This document shows, one piece after another, positions 20,335-30,003 of a DNA stretch of 64,000 nucleotides. Source of the stretch: Ignavibacteriota bacterium (lineage in GTDB: Bacteria; Bacteroidota; Ignavibacteria; Ignavibacteriales; Melioribacteraceae); NCBI GenBank assembly GCA_016716225.1, contig JADJWT010000001.1, positions 1,932,501 through 1,996,500 on the forward strand, in the 5' to 3' direction. How positions within the stretch are numbered: the stretch's first letter is position 1; the number at the start of each line of letters is the position of its first letter. The notes below the pieces were generated by a model. That model searched no databases. It was given only the letters and a program-made list of their open reading frames with translations, and was not told the DNA's origin. A program made the translations under genes and the position numbers.

Positions 20335-22761
20335 ATGAATAAACTAAATAAAAAAAATATCGCTTTAATTTTCGTAACACTATTTGCAACAAGTTGTGGG
20401 TTTTGGACAAATTTCAAAACCTATTTTAATACATATTATAATGCAAATGAACTTTTCATTGAAGCTGAAACAGAGGTTTTAGAATTAAGAAAAAAACTCT
20501 TCAGTTTTGAAGAAGTAAAAGTTCCTAGTAATATTATTAAAAAGTTTGATGAAGTAATTGAGAAAACATCTGCAATAATGCAATATCACAAAGATTCAGA
20601 TTATTTTGAAGATGCAATTCTAATGACCGGCAAATCATTTTATTATCAGCAAAATTATTCAAGAGCATTAAGAAAATTTGTTGAATTAGAATCAATACCA
20701 GAAAGTGAATTATCTTTAGAAAATAGTCTGTGGATTGGTAAAACCCAGCTTCAACTTAGAGAATTTAAAAAATCTTTGAACAAATTAGATGAAGTTAAAT
20801 TAAAAGCACTGGAAGATGAAGATCAAATAATTTTGGAAGAAGTTTTTAAAACCAAAATTGGCTATTACTTATATGAAAAGGATTATCAAACTGCATCAAA
20901 TGAAATTAAGGAATTTTTAGCAACAGAAATTTCAGATGAACTGCGTGCGGAAGTTCTTTATGAACTTGGAACATTATATGTTCTGCTTGAAGATTTTCAA
21001 GAAGCTGAAAAAGCATTAGTTCAAGTTGAAGAATATTCTCCAACACCGGAAACAGAATTTAAAAGCAGGTTTGAACTTGCTAAAATTCAAAAAGATTTTG
21101 GAAACACAGAGAAAAGTTTAGAACTTTTAAATGAATTAAGAGATGAAGGAAAATTTGCTGATAATTTGGATAAAATAGATTTAGAAATTGGTAAAATAAA
21201 CTATGAAATTGGAAATATTGAGTCGGCTTTGGATAATTTTACAGAAGTTGATACAAGTTTTACTAAAACTGAAGCAGGTGGAATTGCCGGTTTTTACCGT
21301 GCAGAAATTATTGAAAATTATATTCACGATTATGACAGTTCATTGGTGCTTTATAAGAAAACAACCAGCTCTTTGGCAACTCAAGAAATAAAGGAAAAAG
21401 CAAAAAGTAAATCAATAGTTCTTGAAAAATATTTAACTTATAAAAAAGAAATTGCAAAACTTGATAGAGATTTTCAATATCTGACAAATGAAGAAAGATT
21501 TATTAAAGATTCGCTTGATTATGTTCAACTTTTACGATTAGATTCTTCAAGAACACAAAATCAAAATCAAGGAAATGTTAGAGGCGGAAATAGAAATGCA
21601 AAACAAACTACCTTAAAAATTCCAAAACCAATTAGACCAAAAATCAGCGTTGATTCAATACATGCCTTAAATAGTAAACAGTATTTTGAACTCGCAAATT
21701 TATTTTTTACTGAATTGAATTTCCCGGATTCTGCATATATCTATTATAAACTATCACTCGATGAAAAAGAGGAAAATCCAAATCAAGCTCAAACATATTA
21801 TGCAATTGGAAGTTATTATCAAACAATTAATCAAAAAGCTAAAGCTGATAGTATGTTTACACTTGTGTTTGAAAAATTCCCTTTTAATAGATTAAGAAAT
21901 GAAGCTGCAAAACATTTGGGTAAACCTCTCTATGATTTTGATAAAGATCCGGTTGAAGAACAATATACTATTGCCGCAGAAATGTATTACAAATCCGATT
22001 TTAAAAATGCCTTAAAGAATTTATTTAATATTTACAAGAATCATCCGAATTCTATTTATGCATCAAAATCACTTTATACAATTGGTTACATTTTGGAAAA
22101 TAATTTAAATATGCCGGATTCTGCTGCATCAATTTATGATACATTAAGTACAAAATATAAAACAACAGAATATGCAAAATCAATTCAAGCAAAATTAAAC
22201 GGACATAAACTTTCCAAAACAGAAAACACAAATAATGTGAAAACAAAAAAAATAAGTTCGGATACTTTAAAAACGAATCCAGTTATAATTGAAACAGAGA
22301 TAGAAAATAAAACTGAAATTGATGAAGTTTTACAAATGCAAGATGAACAGAAAAATTTTGATGAAATAGAAAAAGTTAAAGTAGATGAAAAAAATATAAA
22401 TTTTGACTCGAAAGGCGAAATAATAGAAAATGAAATTACAAAAAAGGATAGTATTATTGAATTAAATGAAAATGTTATTAATGATAAAAGTGAAGATAGT
22501 ATTTTTGATTTAACAAAAATTCCCGTTGTTAGCAGAGATATTTACAAAAATGAAGAAGATTATTTTGTACAAGTTTCATCTTGGCAAACAGAAGAAATTG
22601 CAATTTCCGAGGTTGAAAAAATTAAATTAAAAAATTACAATTCCTTTTTTACCAAAACTTTTGTTACTGAGTTAGACAAAAATTACTACAGAGTTTTAGT
22701 CGGTCCTTTTAATACATTTACCGAAGCAAAAAAAGTAAGATTTAAGTTTAACAAATATTAA
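20335..22761 (+). CDS. TPR lipoprotein with C-terminal SPOR domain
   Basis: An 808-residue envelope protein. Residues 1-21 are a lipoprotein signal with the lipobox LFATSC, so Cys21 is probably lipidated. Repeats of about 34 residues from 60 to 620 have the tetratricopeptide pattern (for example ALRKFVELESIPESELSLENSLWIGKTQL, shown only to its conserved A, L and Y positions elsewhere) and serve as a protein-docking scaffold. A charged linker follows. Residues about 735-808 form a SPOR domain (YFVQVSSW...YYRVLVGPF), which in other proteins binds denuded peptidoglycan at division sites. It follows the P-II gene after 14 bases, and its role is inferred to be in envelope assembly or division. Confidence 0.8.
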   Translation: MNKLNKKNIALIFVTLFATSCGFWTNFKTYFNTYYNANELFIEAETEVLELRKKLFSFEEVKVPSNIIKKFDEVIEKTSAIMQYHKDSDYFEDAILMTGKSFYYQQNYSRALRKFVELESIPESELSLENSLWIGKTQLQLREFKKSLNKLDEVKLKALEDEDQIILEEVFKTKIGYYLYEKDYQTASNEIKEFLATEISDELRAEVLYELGTLYVLLEDFQEAEKALVQVEEYSPTPETEFKSRFELAKIQKDFGNTEKSLELLNELRDEGKFADNLDKIDLEIGKINYEIGNIESALDNFTEVDTSFTKTEAGGIAGFYRAEIIENYIHDYDSSLVLYKKTTSSLATQEIKEKAKSKSIVLEKYLTYKKEIAKLDRDFQYLTNEERFIKDSLDYVQLLRLDSSRTQNQNQGNVRGGNRNAKQTTLKIPKPIRPKISVDSIHALNSKQYFELANLFFTELNFPDSAYIYYKLSLDEKEENPNQAQTYYAIGSYYQTINQKAKADSMFTLVFEKFPFNRLRNEAAKHLGKPLYDFDKDPVEEQYTIAAEMYYKSDFKNALKNLFNIYKNHPNSIYASKSLYTIGYILENNLNMPDSAASIYDTLSTKYKTTEYAKSIQAKLNGHKLSKTENTNNVKTKKISSDTLKTNPVIIETEIENKTEIDEVLQMQDEQKNFDEIEKVKVDEKNINFDSKGEIIENEITKKDSIIELNENVINDKSEDSIFDLTKIPVVSRDIYKNEEDYFVQVSSWQTEEIAISEVEKIKLKNYNSFFTKTFVTELDKNYYRVLVGPFNTFTEAKKVRFKFNKY

Positions 22762-22787
22762 TTCATTCTACCAATTCGATTTCCTCA

Positions 22788-23444
22788 ATGAACCACAAGA
22801 AAATTTTGAGTTTGATTGAAAATGGTGAATCTCTTACCGTTGAGTTTAAGCAAAGATTTTCTGATTACAATAAAATAGCGAAAGAATTTATAGCTTTTGC
22901 AAATACAAAAGGCGGAATAATTTTATTTGGAATTGATGATGACGGTTCGGTGTATGGCGTTGACAGCGAAAAAAGTGAATACGAATTAATTAAAGAAACG
23001 TTTGAAAATTATTGCGAACCAAAAATTGATTATGAAATAAGTTATCACAGTTTGGAAAACAAAGAAATTGTTTGTGTAGAAATTTCTGAATCGAAAAATA
23101 AACCTCACAGAATTCAAGATTATAAAACAAATTTAGATTTAAAATCAGCACAAGTTTATATTCGTATTAATGATAAGAGTGTTCCAGCAAGTAAAGAAAT
23201 GATGAAAATTTTGCAAAGCCGAAGCAGCGAACAAATATTAAAAAATTATTCAATTGGAAAAAATGAAAAAATTGTTTTTGAATATTTGGGTGAAAATGAT
23301 TCTATAACTGCAAAAAAATTAAGTTCAATTGCAAATATTTCATCTAGAAGAGCATCGCGTACACTAATAAATTTAGTGAGAACAGATATTCTTGCAATTC
23401 ATACAAAAGATGATGGAGAAGATTATTTTTCTAATCTTACATAG
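22788..23444 (+). CDS. AlbA_2 (Schlafen-type) putative DNA-binding protein
   Basis: A 218-residue protein. Residues 10-135 match the AlbA_2 domain: ESLTVEFKQRF, then FANTKGGIILFGIDDDGSVYGV, then VEISESKNKPH and VYIRINDKSVPAS. The final 60 residues look like a winged helix (ITAKKLSSIANISSRRASRTLINLVRT). Such proteins are usually described as transcriptional regulators or nucleic-acid binding proteins, and their targets are unknown. It follows the lipoprotein by 26 bases. The last 8 bases overlap the convergent methyltransferase gene. Confidence 0.82.
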   Translation: MNHKKILSLIENGESLTVEFKQRFSDYNKIAKEFIAFANTKGGIILFGIDDDGSVYGVDSEKSEYELIKETFENYCEPKIDYEISYHSLENKEIVCVEISESKNKPHRIQDYKTNLDLKSAQVYIRINDKSVPASKEMMKILQSRSSEQILKNYSIGKNEKIVFEYLGENDSITAKKLSSIANISSRRASRTLINLVRTDILAIHTKDDGEDYFSNLT

Positions 23445-23973
23445 AATCAAAAATTTTTCTCAATTCAAAAATTGCAATTCCGTAAGCAACTGCAACATTT
23501 AAAGATTGTTTAATACCATATTGCGGAATTTCAATCGAAATATCACAAAGATCAATCAGCTCTTGGTTAACACCACTTATTTCATTCCCAACAATTAGGC
23601 ATAATGGTAAATTATTTTTTTGTAAATCAGAATAAGAAATATTATTGTTTGTTTGTTCAAGCGCACAAATTGTGTAACCTTTCGATTTATATTCATGAAT
23701 TACGGATTTTGCATCTTCCGAAAATTCCCAAGTAACACTTTCTTGTGAGCCCAATGCAGTTTTTAAAACGTCTTTATTAGGTGGATGTGGAGTATAACCA
23801 CATAAATAAAGTTTTTCAATCATTGCACCATCTGAAGTTCTAAAAATAGATCCAACATTATAACTGCTCCTAATTGAATTTAATATTACTACAACCGGTA
23901 ACTTTTTTACTGAATCAATATTTCCTAATGTTGCACGATTTACAGAAATTTCAGAATGTGTAAGTTTTTTCAT
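23437..23973 (-). CDS. SpoU/TrmH family RNA 2'-O-methyltransferase
   Basis: A 178-residue SPOUT enzyme that methylates a ribose 2'-hydroxyl in tRNA or rRNA using S-adenosylmethionine. The three family motifs are present: NSIRSSYNVGSIFRTSDG (motif 1), IVGNEISGVNQELIDLC (motif 2) and IEIPQYGIKQSLNVAVAYG (motif 3, knot). The ATG at 23973 is preferred over an upstream one at 24033, because the upstream start lies inside rlmN and adds only a basic, unlike stretch. The substrate position cannot be read from the sequence. Confidence 0.88.
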   Translation of the reverse strand: MKKLTHSEISVNRATLGNIDSVKKLPVVVILNSIRSSYNVGSIFRTSDGAMIEKLYLCGYTPHPPNKDVLKTALGSQESVTWEFSEDAKSVIHEYKSKGYTICALEQTNNNISYSDLQKNNLPLCLIVGNEISGVNQELIDLCDISIEIPQYGIKQSLNVAVAYGIAIFELRKIFDSM

Positions 23974-23996
23974 AAATACAATATTTAATAACTTTT

Positions 23997-25067
23997 TTAC
24001 TTTTGATTTTCGTTTATTGCAAGTTGACCGCAAGCTGCAGCAATATCATCGCCTTGAGTGTTTCTCAACATTACAAAAATATCTTTACTCATTAATTTTT
24101 CTGCAAATTCTTTAACTTGGTCCAACGGAGTTGGTTCTAATTTTGCAGAAAATCCGTCTTTTGCAATATGAGAAATACTGTTGAAAGGAATTATATTTAC
24201 CTTTGATGGAAGTTGACTGCACAATTTTCTTAATGCATCCAAATCTTCTTTTCTGTCATTTATTCCCTTAAGCATTGTATATTCAAACATAATTTTTGTT
24301 TTGGTTTGCTTGGCATAATACTTTAATGCCTCAACATTTTCTTGAAGATTATACTTTAAATTTATCGGCATAATCTGATTTCGAATTTCATCAAAACAAG
24401 AATGAAGCGATAAAGCAAGTTTTACTCTCAATCCAGTATCTGCTAACTCCCTAATTTTATTGGGAATTCCCGCAGTAGAAACTGTAATTCGAGTTCTACC
24501 AATTTTATTTCCTAAATCTTGAAGCAATATTTTTAAAACTTTTTCAGTTGCAGAATAATTTAAAAGCGGTTCGCCCATTCCCATAAAAACAATATTAGTT
24601 ACTTCATATGGTAGAATATGTTTTGATGTCAGCAAATATTGATCTAAAATTTCACCGATACTTAAATTTCTTGTATATCCCATAACACCGGTTGCACAAA
24701 ATTTGCAATCAAGCGGACAACCGACTTGGGTTGAAATACAGAGTGTGCGTCTGTCTTTCTCCGGAATTATAACAGATTCAATTTTTTTTCCATCATTAGT
24801 TTCAAACAAATATTTTACAGTATCTGTAGATGAAGAAGATTTTTTTTGTGATAATTTTAATGAATTTAGATTTGTTTCTTCTTTTAATTTGTTTCGTAGT
24901 AAAATTGGAATGTTTGTCATTTCATCAAAATCATTTGCATAATTTTGGTAAATCCAATTAAAAATTTGTTTCCCTCTAAAAGCAGAATCACCTAAATCTT
25001 TAGTAAATTGTTGAATCTCGGAAAGATTGAAATTTTTTATATCAATTAATTTTGGTTGTGTTTTCAT
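23997..25067 (-). CDS. rlmN: Dual-specificity 23S rRNA/tRNA adenine-C2 methyltransferase RlmN
   Basis: RlmN is a radical-SAM enzyme that methylates A2503 of 23S rRNA and A37 of some tRNAs. The cluster motif is C117-X3-C121-X2-C124 (CPLDCKFC), and MGMGEPLLNY and a C-terminal cysteine (IAAACGQLA) complete the mechanism. Length is 356 residues from the ATG at 25067. An in-frame start six codons upstream is possible but adds little. It lies upstream of the SpoU gene in the same orientation, so the pair forms a small RNA-modification unit. Confidence 0.95.
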   Translation of the reverse strand: MKTQPKLIDIKNFNLSEIQQFTKDLGDSAFRGKQIFNWIYQNYANDFDEMTNIPILLRNKLKEETNLNSLKLSQKKSSSSTDTVKYLFETNDGKKIESVIIPEKDRRTLCISTQVGCPLDCKFCATGVMGYTRNLSIGEILDQYLLTSKHILPYEVTNIVFMGMGEPLLNYSATEKVLKILLQDLGNKIGRTRITVSTAGIPNKIRELADTGLRVKLALSLHSCFDEIRNQIMPINLKYNLQENVEALKYYAKQTKTKIMFEYTMLKGINDRKEDLDALRKLCSQLPSKVNIIPFNSISHIAKDGFSAKLEPTPLDQVKEFAEKLMSKDIFVMLRNTQGDDIAAACGQLAINENQK

Positions 25068-25219
25068 ACATGCAAATATAAGCAAGTGATGATAATAATC
25101 TTATCCTAAACATCTAAAATTAAAAGAAAAATATTTATTTGAAATTTCGAAATACATTGTTAGTTTGAAGTTATTAAAGATGCTTTAATCCTATATTTTA
25201 AAATAATTAGGAGTTAAAA

Positions 25220-26380
25220 ATGAATTTTGATTTCACGGAAGAACAACTAATGATTCAGCAAACTGCAAGGGAATTTACCCAAGCAGAAATTGCCCCAACA
25301 GCAATTGAGCGGGATAAAGAAGCAAAATTTCCGACAGAAATTGTAAAAAAGCTTGGGGAGCTTGGTTTCATGGGAATGATGATTGATCCCGAATTTGACG
25401 GTGCCGGAATGGATACTGTTTCATATGTTTTAGCAATGATTGAAATTGCCAAAGTAGATGCTTCAGTTGCTGTGATTATGTCTGTTAATAATTCTTTAGT
25501 TACAACCGGTTTACAAAAATGGGGATCGGATTATATTAAAGAAACGTTTCTTAAACCATTGGCAAAAGGTGAAAAATTAGGTGCTTTTGCTTTATCTGAA
25601 CCGGAAGCCGGAAGTGACGCAACTCATCAGCAAACTTATGCAAATAAAGATGGAGATTTTTGGATTTTAAACGGAACAAAAAATTGGATAACAAACGGAC
25701 AAAATGCAGATTATTTTATTGTAATGGCTCAAACAGATAAAGAGAAACGTCACAAAGGTATTACGGCATTTATGGTGGAAAAAGGAATTGAAGGTTTTAC
25801 CCACGGTGTGAAAGAAGATAAATTAGGAATCAGAAGTTCTGATACTTGTACTTTAAATTTTACTAATTGTAAAATTCCTGAGGAAAATATTATTGGAGAG
25901 GTCGGGAAAGGTTTTAATTTTGCAATGGATACATTAAATGGTGGACGTTACGGAATTGCTGCTCAAGCTGTTGGAATTGCCGAAGGTGCTTTTGAAACCG
26001 CATTCAAATATGCTAACGAAAGAAAAGCATTTGGAACGGAAATTTTTAATCACCAAGCTATTCAATTTAAATTATCCGAAATGGCAACAGATTTAGAAGC
26101 CGCAAAACTGCTAACTCTGCAAGCGGCGGCACTTCGTGATGAGAAGAAACCATATATCAAACAAGCGTCAATGGCAAAATTATTTGCCTCAAAAGTTGCA
26201 GTACAAAATTCGCTTGAGGCTATTCAAATTCATGGCGGATATGGTTATGTAAGAGAATATCACGTTGAAAGATTTTTGAGAGATGCAAAAATTACAGAAA
26301 TTTATGAGGGAACTTCAGAAATTCAAAAAATTGTGATCGCACGTGAATTGCAAAAGAAATATTATTATAAAAAATTCTAA
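25220..26380 (+). CDS. Acyl-CoA dehydrogenase (short-chain type)
   Basis: A flavoenzyme that oxidises acyl-CoA to enoyl-CoA and passes electrons to ETF, which is encoded further along at 43234-44991. The 386-residue protein has the FAD-contact block FALSEPEAGSDA, the NGTKNWITNG stretch and QIHGGYGYVREY. The catalytic base is Glu363 within IYEGTSEIQ, the position used in short-chain and butyryl-CoA dehydrogenases. A TAGGAGT ribosome binding site lies before the start. Substrate length is not certain. Confidence 0.93.
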   Translation: MNFDFTEEQLMIQQTAREFTQAEIAPTAIERDKEAKFPTEIVKKLGELGFMGMMIDPEFDGAGMDTVSYVLAMIEIAKVDASVAVIMSVNNSLVTTGLQKWGSDYIKETFLKPLAKGEKLGAFALSEPEAGSDATHQQTYANKDGDFWILNGTKNWITNGQNADYFIVMAQTDKEKRHKGITAFMVEKGIEGFTHGVKEDKLGIRSSDTCTLNFTNCKIPEENIIGEVGKGFNFAMDTLNGGRYGIAAQAVGIAEGAFETAFKYANERKAFGTEIFNHQAIQFKLSEMATDLEAAKLLTLQAAALRDEKKPYIKQASMAKLFASKVAVQNSLEAIQIHGGYGYVREYHVERFLRDAKITEIYEGTSEIQKIVIARELQKKYYYKKF

Positions 26381-26417
26381 ATTTACAGTTATTGAAAAAT
26401 TTATAAGGATAAAAATT

Positions 26418-26843
26418 GTGCCGTTAAATGAAAATGAAATTAGAAATCTGACTTTACAAATTATAAGTGAATTAGGCAGTAAAGCCTCGCCGGATTTGGT
26501 GAAAAAATTAGTACAAGAAAAAATTGAATCTCAAGAATTAAGTTCTCATTTTTCTCAAGCTGATAAATCAACTGGAAAAGTAATTCTTACTTCGTTTGGA
26601 ATGAATCATCCCGGAATTATTGCTGCAGTTACAAAAGTTTTGAGCGATGCCAATTGCGATGTTTCTGATCTAAGTCAAAAATTAATGAGCGATTTTTACA
26701 CAATGATAATTATTCTGGATATTTCTAATTCTCCAAAAAATTTATCTGAATTACAAGCTGAATTAAATAAAGTTGCTGATGAATTAAAAATTAAGATTTA
26801 TCTTCAACACGAAGATCTTTTCAAATATATGCACAGAGTTTAA
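26418..26843 (+). CDS. ACT domain protein
   Basis: A 141-residue protein starting at GTG 26418, preferred because AAGGA lies 8-9 bases upstream. The longer open frame reaches into the end of the acyl-CoA dehydrogenase gene. Residues about 55-141 form an ACT domain (GKVILTSFGMNHPGIIAAVTKVLSDANCDVSDLSQ), a small ligand-binding fold. The N-terminal 40 residues are a helical extension. It is immediately upstream of the UPF0210 gene, a frequent pairing in bacteria, so a joint, still unknown, role is likely. Confidence 0.82.
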   Translation: MPLNENEIRNLTLQIISELGSKASPDLVKKLVQEKIESQELSSHFSQADKSTGKVILTSFGMNHPGIIAAVTKVLSDANCDVSDLSQKLMSDFYTMIIILDISNSPKNLSELQAELNKVADELKIKIYLQHEDLFKYMHRV

Positions 26844-26861
26844 ATTAGGAGATATCAATAA

Positions 26862-28223
26862 ATGCAATACCAATTTGAGGAAATTCTTGAAACAATTAAA
26901 ATGACGGAAATTGAGCATTTTGATATTCGCACGGTTACTCTTGGCATTAGTCTAAGAGATTGCGCTGATAGAAATCTGGAAATTACTAAAAGAAAAATCT
27001 ATGATAAAATTTTAAAGTATGGTAAAAATCATGTTAGTTATGCAAATGAAATTGAAAAACAATACGGAGTTAAAGTTGTTAATAAACGTGTTTCAATTAC
27101 TCCGGCATCAATTCCGTTTGATATGTTTAATGCAAATGAATTTGTTGAAATTGCTCAAGTTTTAGATAAAGCTGCAGCGGAAATTGGAATTGATTATTTA
27201 GCGGGATTTTCCGCACTTGTTCAAAAAGGAATGACAAATGGTGAAAGAGAGTTAATAAAATCAATACCGATTGCGCTTTCTGAAACACAAAGAGTTTGTG
27301 CAAGTGTTAATGTTGCTTCCACAAAAGCCGGCATTAACATGGATGCAGTTTTAATGATGGCAAATGTAATTAAGCAAACTGCGGAAAATACTAAAGATAG
27401 AGATTCTATCGGTTGCGCAAAATTAGTTGTATTTTGCAATGTTCCGGAAGATAATCCGTTTGTTGCCGGAGCTTTCCACGGAGTTAGTGAACCTGAGGTA
27501 GTTTTAAATGTTGGAATTAGCGGACCCGGAGTTGTGCTTGATGCAATTAAAAGTGCCGGAAATATTGATCTACAAAAACTTGCTGAAGTAATTAAAAAAA
27601 CTGTTTTTAAAATTACAAGAGCCGGTGAATTAATAGGAAGAGAAGTTGCAAATAAACATGGAATTCCATTTGGAATTGTTGATATTTCACTTGCCCCAAC
27701 ACCAGCGCCGGGAGATAGTATTGGCGATATTCTTAAAGCAATGGGAGTTGAAGATGTCGGCGCACCCGGAACAACTGCAGCTTTAGCAATGTTGAATGAT
27801 TCAGTAAAAAAAGCCGGACTTATGGCGAGCTCATCGGTTGGAGGATTAAGTGGAGCATTTATTCCGGTAAGCGAAGATCAAGCAATGATTGATGCAGTTG
27901 AAAGAGGAAATTTATCAATAGAAAAATTGGAAGCGATGACGGCAGTTTGCTCTGTTGGATTGGATATGGTTGCAATTCCCGGTGATACACCAGCAACAAC
28001 AATTGCGGGAATTATTGCAGACGAATGCGCAATTGGAATTATAAATGATAAAACAACTTCGGCAAGATTAATTCCAGCGTATGGAAAAAAAGTTGGTGAT
28101 TTTATTGATTATGGAGGCTTACTTGGCAAAGCTCCAATTATGAATGTTCGAAATTTATCAAGCCAAAATTTTGTTGGAAGAGGAGGGAGAATTCCCGCGC
28201 CAGTAAGAAGTTTAACAAATTAA
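26862..28223 (+). CDS. UPF0210 (PFL-like, DUF711) family protein
   Basis: A 453-residue protein of the UPF0210 family, which has a pyruvate-formate-lyase-like fold. Diagnostic stretches include the opening block EEILETIKMTEIEHFDIRTV (positions 5-24), DYLAGFSALVQKG, VFCNVPEDNPFVAGAFHGV and SLAPTPAPGDSIGDIL. The glycyl-radical motif of true PFL enzymes is not apparent near the C-terminus, so catalysis is unproven. AGGAG precedes the start by about 9 bases. It is the downstream partner of the ACT protein. Confidence 0.93.
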   Translation: MQYQFEEILETIKMTEIEHFDIRTVTLGISLRDCADRNLEITKRKIYDKILKYGKNHVSYANEIEKQYGVKVVNKRVSITPASIPFDMFNANEFVEIAQVLDKAAAEIGIDYLAGFSALVQKGMTNGERELIKSIPIALSETQRVCASVNVASTKAGINMDAVLMMANVIKQTAENTKDRDSIGCAKLVVFCNVPEDNPFVAGAFHGVSEPEVVLNVGISGPGVVLDAIKSAGNIDLQKLAEVIKKTVFKITRAGELIGREVANKHGIPFGIVDISLAPTPAPGDSIGDILKAMGVEDVGAPGTTAALAMLNDSVKKAGLMASSSVGGLSGAFIPVSEDQAMIDAVERGNLSIEKLEAMTAVCSVGLDMVAIPGDTPATTIAGIIADECAIGIINDKTTSARLIPAYGKKVGDFIDYGGLLGKAPIMNVRNLSSQNFVGRGGRIPAPVRSLTN

Positions 28224-28244
28224 AGAAATAAATAGGAGAAATAA

Positions 28245-28838
28245 ATGAGTAAAGGAATAGGAATATTAATTGTAGTTGCAGTAATTGTTATTGGTGCAAT
28301 TATGTGGGGAATGGGAATTTATAATAACTTAGTTGGTTTGGATGAAGGTGTTTCACAAAGTTGGAGTCAAGTTGAAAATCAATATCAACGAAGAGCTGAT
28401 TTAATTCCCAATTTGGTTAATACTGTAAAAGGCGTAGCAAACTTTGAAAAAGAAACTTATACAGCTGTTACCGAAGCCAGAGCAAAAGTTAATCAAATAA
28501 ATATGACTCCGGAAATGTTAAGCGATCCGAATGCATTTGCGCAATTTCAAAGTGCGCAAGACGGCTTAAGCAGCGCATTATCAAGATTACTTGTTACTGT
28601 TGAAAATTATCCTCAACTAAAAGCGAATGAGAATTTTTCCCAACTCCAAGCCCAACTTGAAGGAACCGAAAATAGAATTTCTGTTGAACGAAAAAAATTT
28701 AATGAAGTTGTACAAAATTATAATACAACAGTTAGAAGATTTCCAGCAAGTTTGATCGCCGGTTTTACCGGATTTACTCAAAAACAATATTTTAAAGCTG
28801 TTGCCGGTTCTGAGCAAGCACCAAAAGTTGAGTTTTAG
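28245..28838 (+). CDS. lemA: LemA family membrane protein
   Basis: A 197-residue protein with one N-terminal membrane segment (GIGILIVVAVIVIGAIMWGMGIY, residues 3-25) followed by an antiparallel helical domain outside the membrane. Signature stretches are NLVGLDEGVSQSWSQVENQYQRRADLIPNLV (residues 28-58) and ENRISVERKKFNEVVQNYN. LemA proteins are widespread and of unsettled function. AGGAG precedes the start. The next gene, encoding a TPM protein, starts immediately after the stop, as is common for this pair. Confidence 0.95.
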   Translation: MSKGIGILIVVAVIVIGAIMWGMGIYNNLVGLDEGVSQSWSQVENQYQRRADLIPNLVNTVKGVANFEKETYTAVTEARAKVNQINMTPEMLSDPNAFAQFQSAQDGLSSALSRLLVTVENYPQLKANENFSQLQAQLEGTENRISVERKKFNEVVQNYNTTVRRFPASLIAGFTGFTQKQYFKAVAGSEQAPKVEF

Positions 28839-29576
28839 TTGAGTACAAAAAAACTAAAATATTTTCTGTTTTTTATTTTCGCAATAAAAATACTTGCACA
28901 GCCGGAAATACCAACATTTTCAAACTATGCTGTTGATTACACAAAAACTTTATCTAATGATCAAATAAATTATCTAGATAATGGATTGAAAACTTTTGAT
29001 GATTCTACATCAAACCAAATTGTGTTTTTTATGAACAAATCTTTGGATGGCTATCCGATTGAAATGTTTACGAATGAAGTTGCTGAAAAAAATGGAATTG
29101 GAACTAAAGAAAATAATAATGGAATATTATTTTACGTTGCAAAAGATGATAGGAAAATGCGAATTGAAGTTGGGTATGGTTTAGAAGGAGCATTACCGGA
29201 TGCGTTGGCGAGTTCGATAATTAGAAATGAAGTTGCTCCATATTATAAAAATGAATTGTATTATGAAGGAACTGTTGCTGGATTAAATGCAATAATGTCT
29301 GCAACGAAAGGTGAGTATCAAGGAAATCCCACTAACCAAGAATCTCAGAAATTTCCTTTTGGACTTATAATAATTATAATTTTTCTTATAATTTTTTTTC
29401 TTTCAAGAAAAGGAGGAAAAGGCGGTCCAGGTGGATTTATATATTATGGCGGTGGTTTAGGCGGAAGTTCAAGAAGCGGCGGATTTGGCGGTTTTAGCAG
29501 CGGAGGAGGAAGTTTTGGTGGATTTAGCGGAGGTGGTGGTTCTTTTGGCGGCGGAGGTGCGAGCGGAAGTTGGTAA
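28839..29576 (+). CDS. TPM domain protein with glycine-rich C-terminus (YgcG-like)
   Basis: A 245-residue envelope protein starting at a TTG that follows the lemA stop directly. The TPM domain (about 25-165) carries the motifs YAVDYTKTLS, QIVFFMNKSLDGYPIEMFTNEVA and RIEVGYGLEGALPDALAS. A membrane segment follows at about 170-188 (FGLIIIIIFLIIFFLS). The last 55 residues are almost all Gly, Ser and Phe, ending GGGGASGSW, typical of YgcG proteins. A signal peptide covers residues 1-20. The pair with LemA is conserved in other bacteria. Confidence 0.92.
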   Translation: MSTKKLKYFLFFIFAIKILAQPEIPTFSNYAVDYTKTLSNDQINYLDNGLKTFDDSTSNQIVFFMNKSLDGYPIEMFTNEVAEKNGIGTKENNNGILFYVAKDDRKMRIEVGYGLEGALPDALASSIIRNEVAPYYKNELYYEGTVAGLNAIMSATKGEYQGNPTNQESQKFPFGLIIIIIFLIIFFLSRKGGKGGPGGFIYYGGGLGGSSRSGGFGGFSSGGGSFGGFSGGGGSFGGGGASGSW

Positions 29577-29640
29577 AAAAGATAAATAATACTAATTTAT
29601 CTTGAATTTAGATATATGATTTCTTATTATTGGATACGTT

Positions 29641-29979
29641 ATGATTGATATTTCTGAAGGTGTTCTTTTATTTAATGATTGTGATTTCTTTTCTGCACAT
29701 GATTTTTTCGAAGAAATATGGTTTAATTCCAACCAAAACGAAAGAGAATTTTTTCAAGGATTGGTTCAAATTTCGGTTGGGGCTTATCATCTTATTTGTG
29801 GAAATCTAAAAGGTGCACAAAGTCAATTAACTAAAGGTAAAAATAAATTAAAAAAATTTTCATCATCATTTTATAAAATAAATAACCTTAAATTAATTGA
29901 AGAAATTTCGATTCTTTTAACAAACTTGGATCAAGAAAATATAATAAACAAGATTCCAAAAATTGAATTAACTACTTAA
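29641..29979 (+). CDS. DUF309 protein
   Basis: A 112-residue soluble helical protein. It contains the DUF309 signature FFSAHDFFEEIWF, with His, Glu and Trp placed as in the family, and FFQGLVQISVGAYHLICGN. The function of the family is unknown. It precedes the ferredoxin gene by 24 bases in the same orientation, but no functional link is evident. Confidence 0.85.
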   Translation: MIDISEGVLLFNDCDFFSAHDFFEEIWFNSNQNEREFFQGLVQISVGAYHLICGNLKGAQSQLTKGKNKLKKFSSSFYKINNLKLIEEISILLTNLDQENIINKIPKIELTT

Positions 29980-30003
29980 CAAAACATTATTAGGAGATTA
30001 GTT

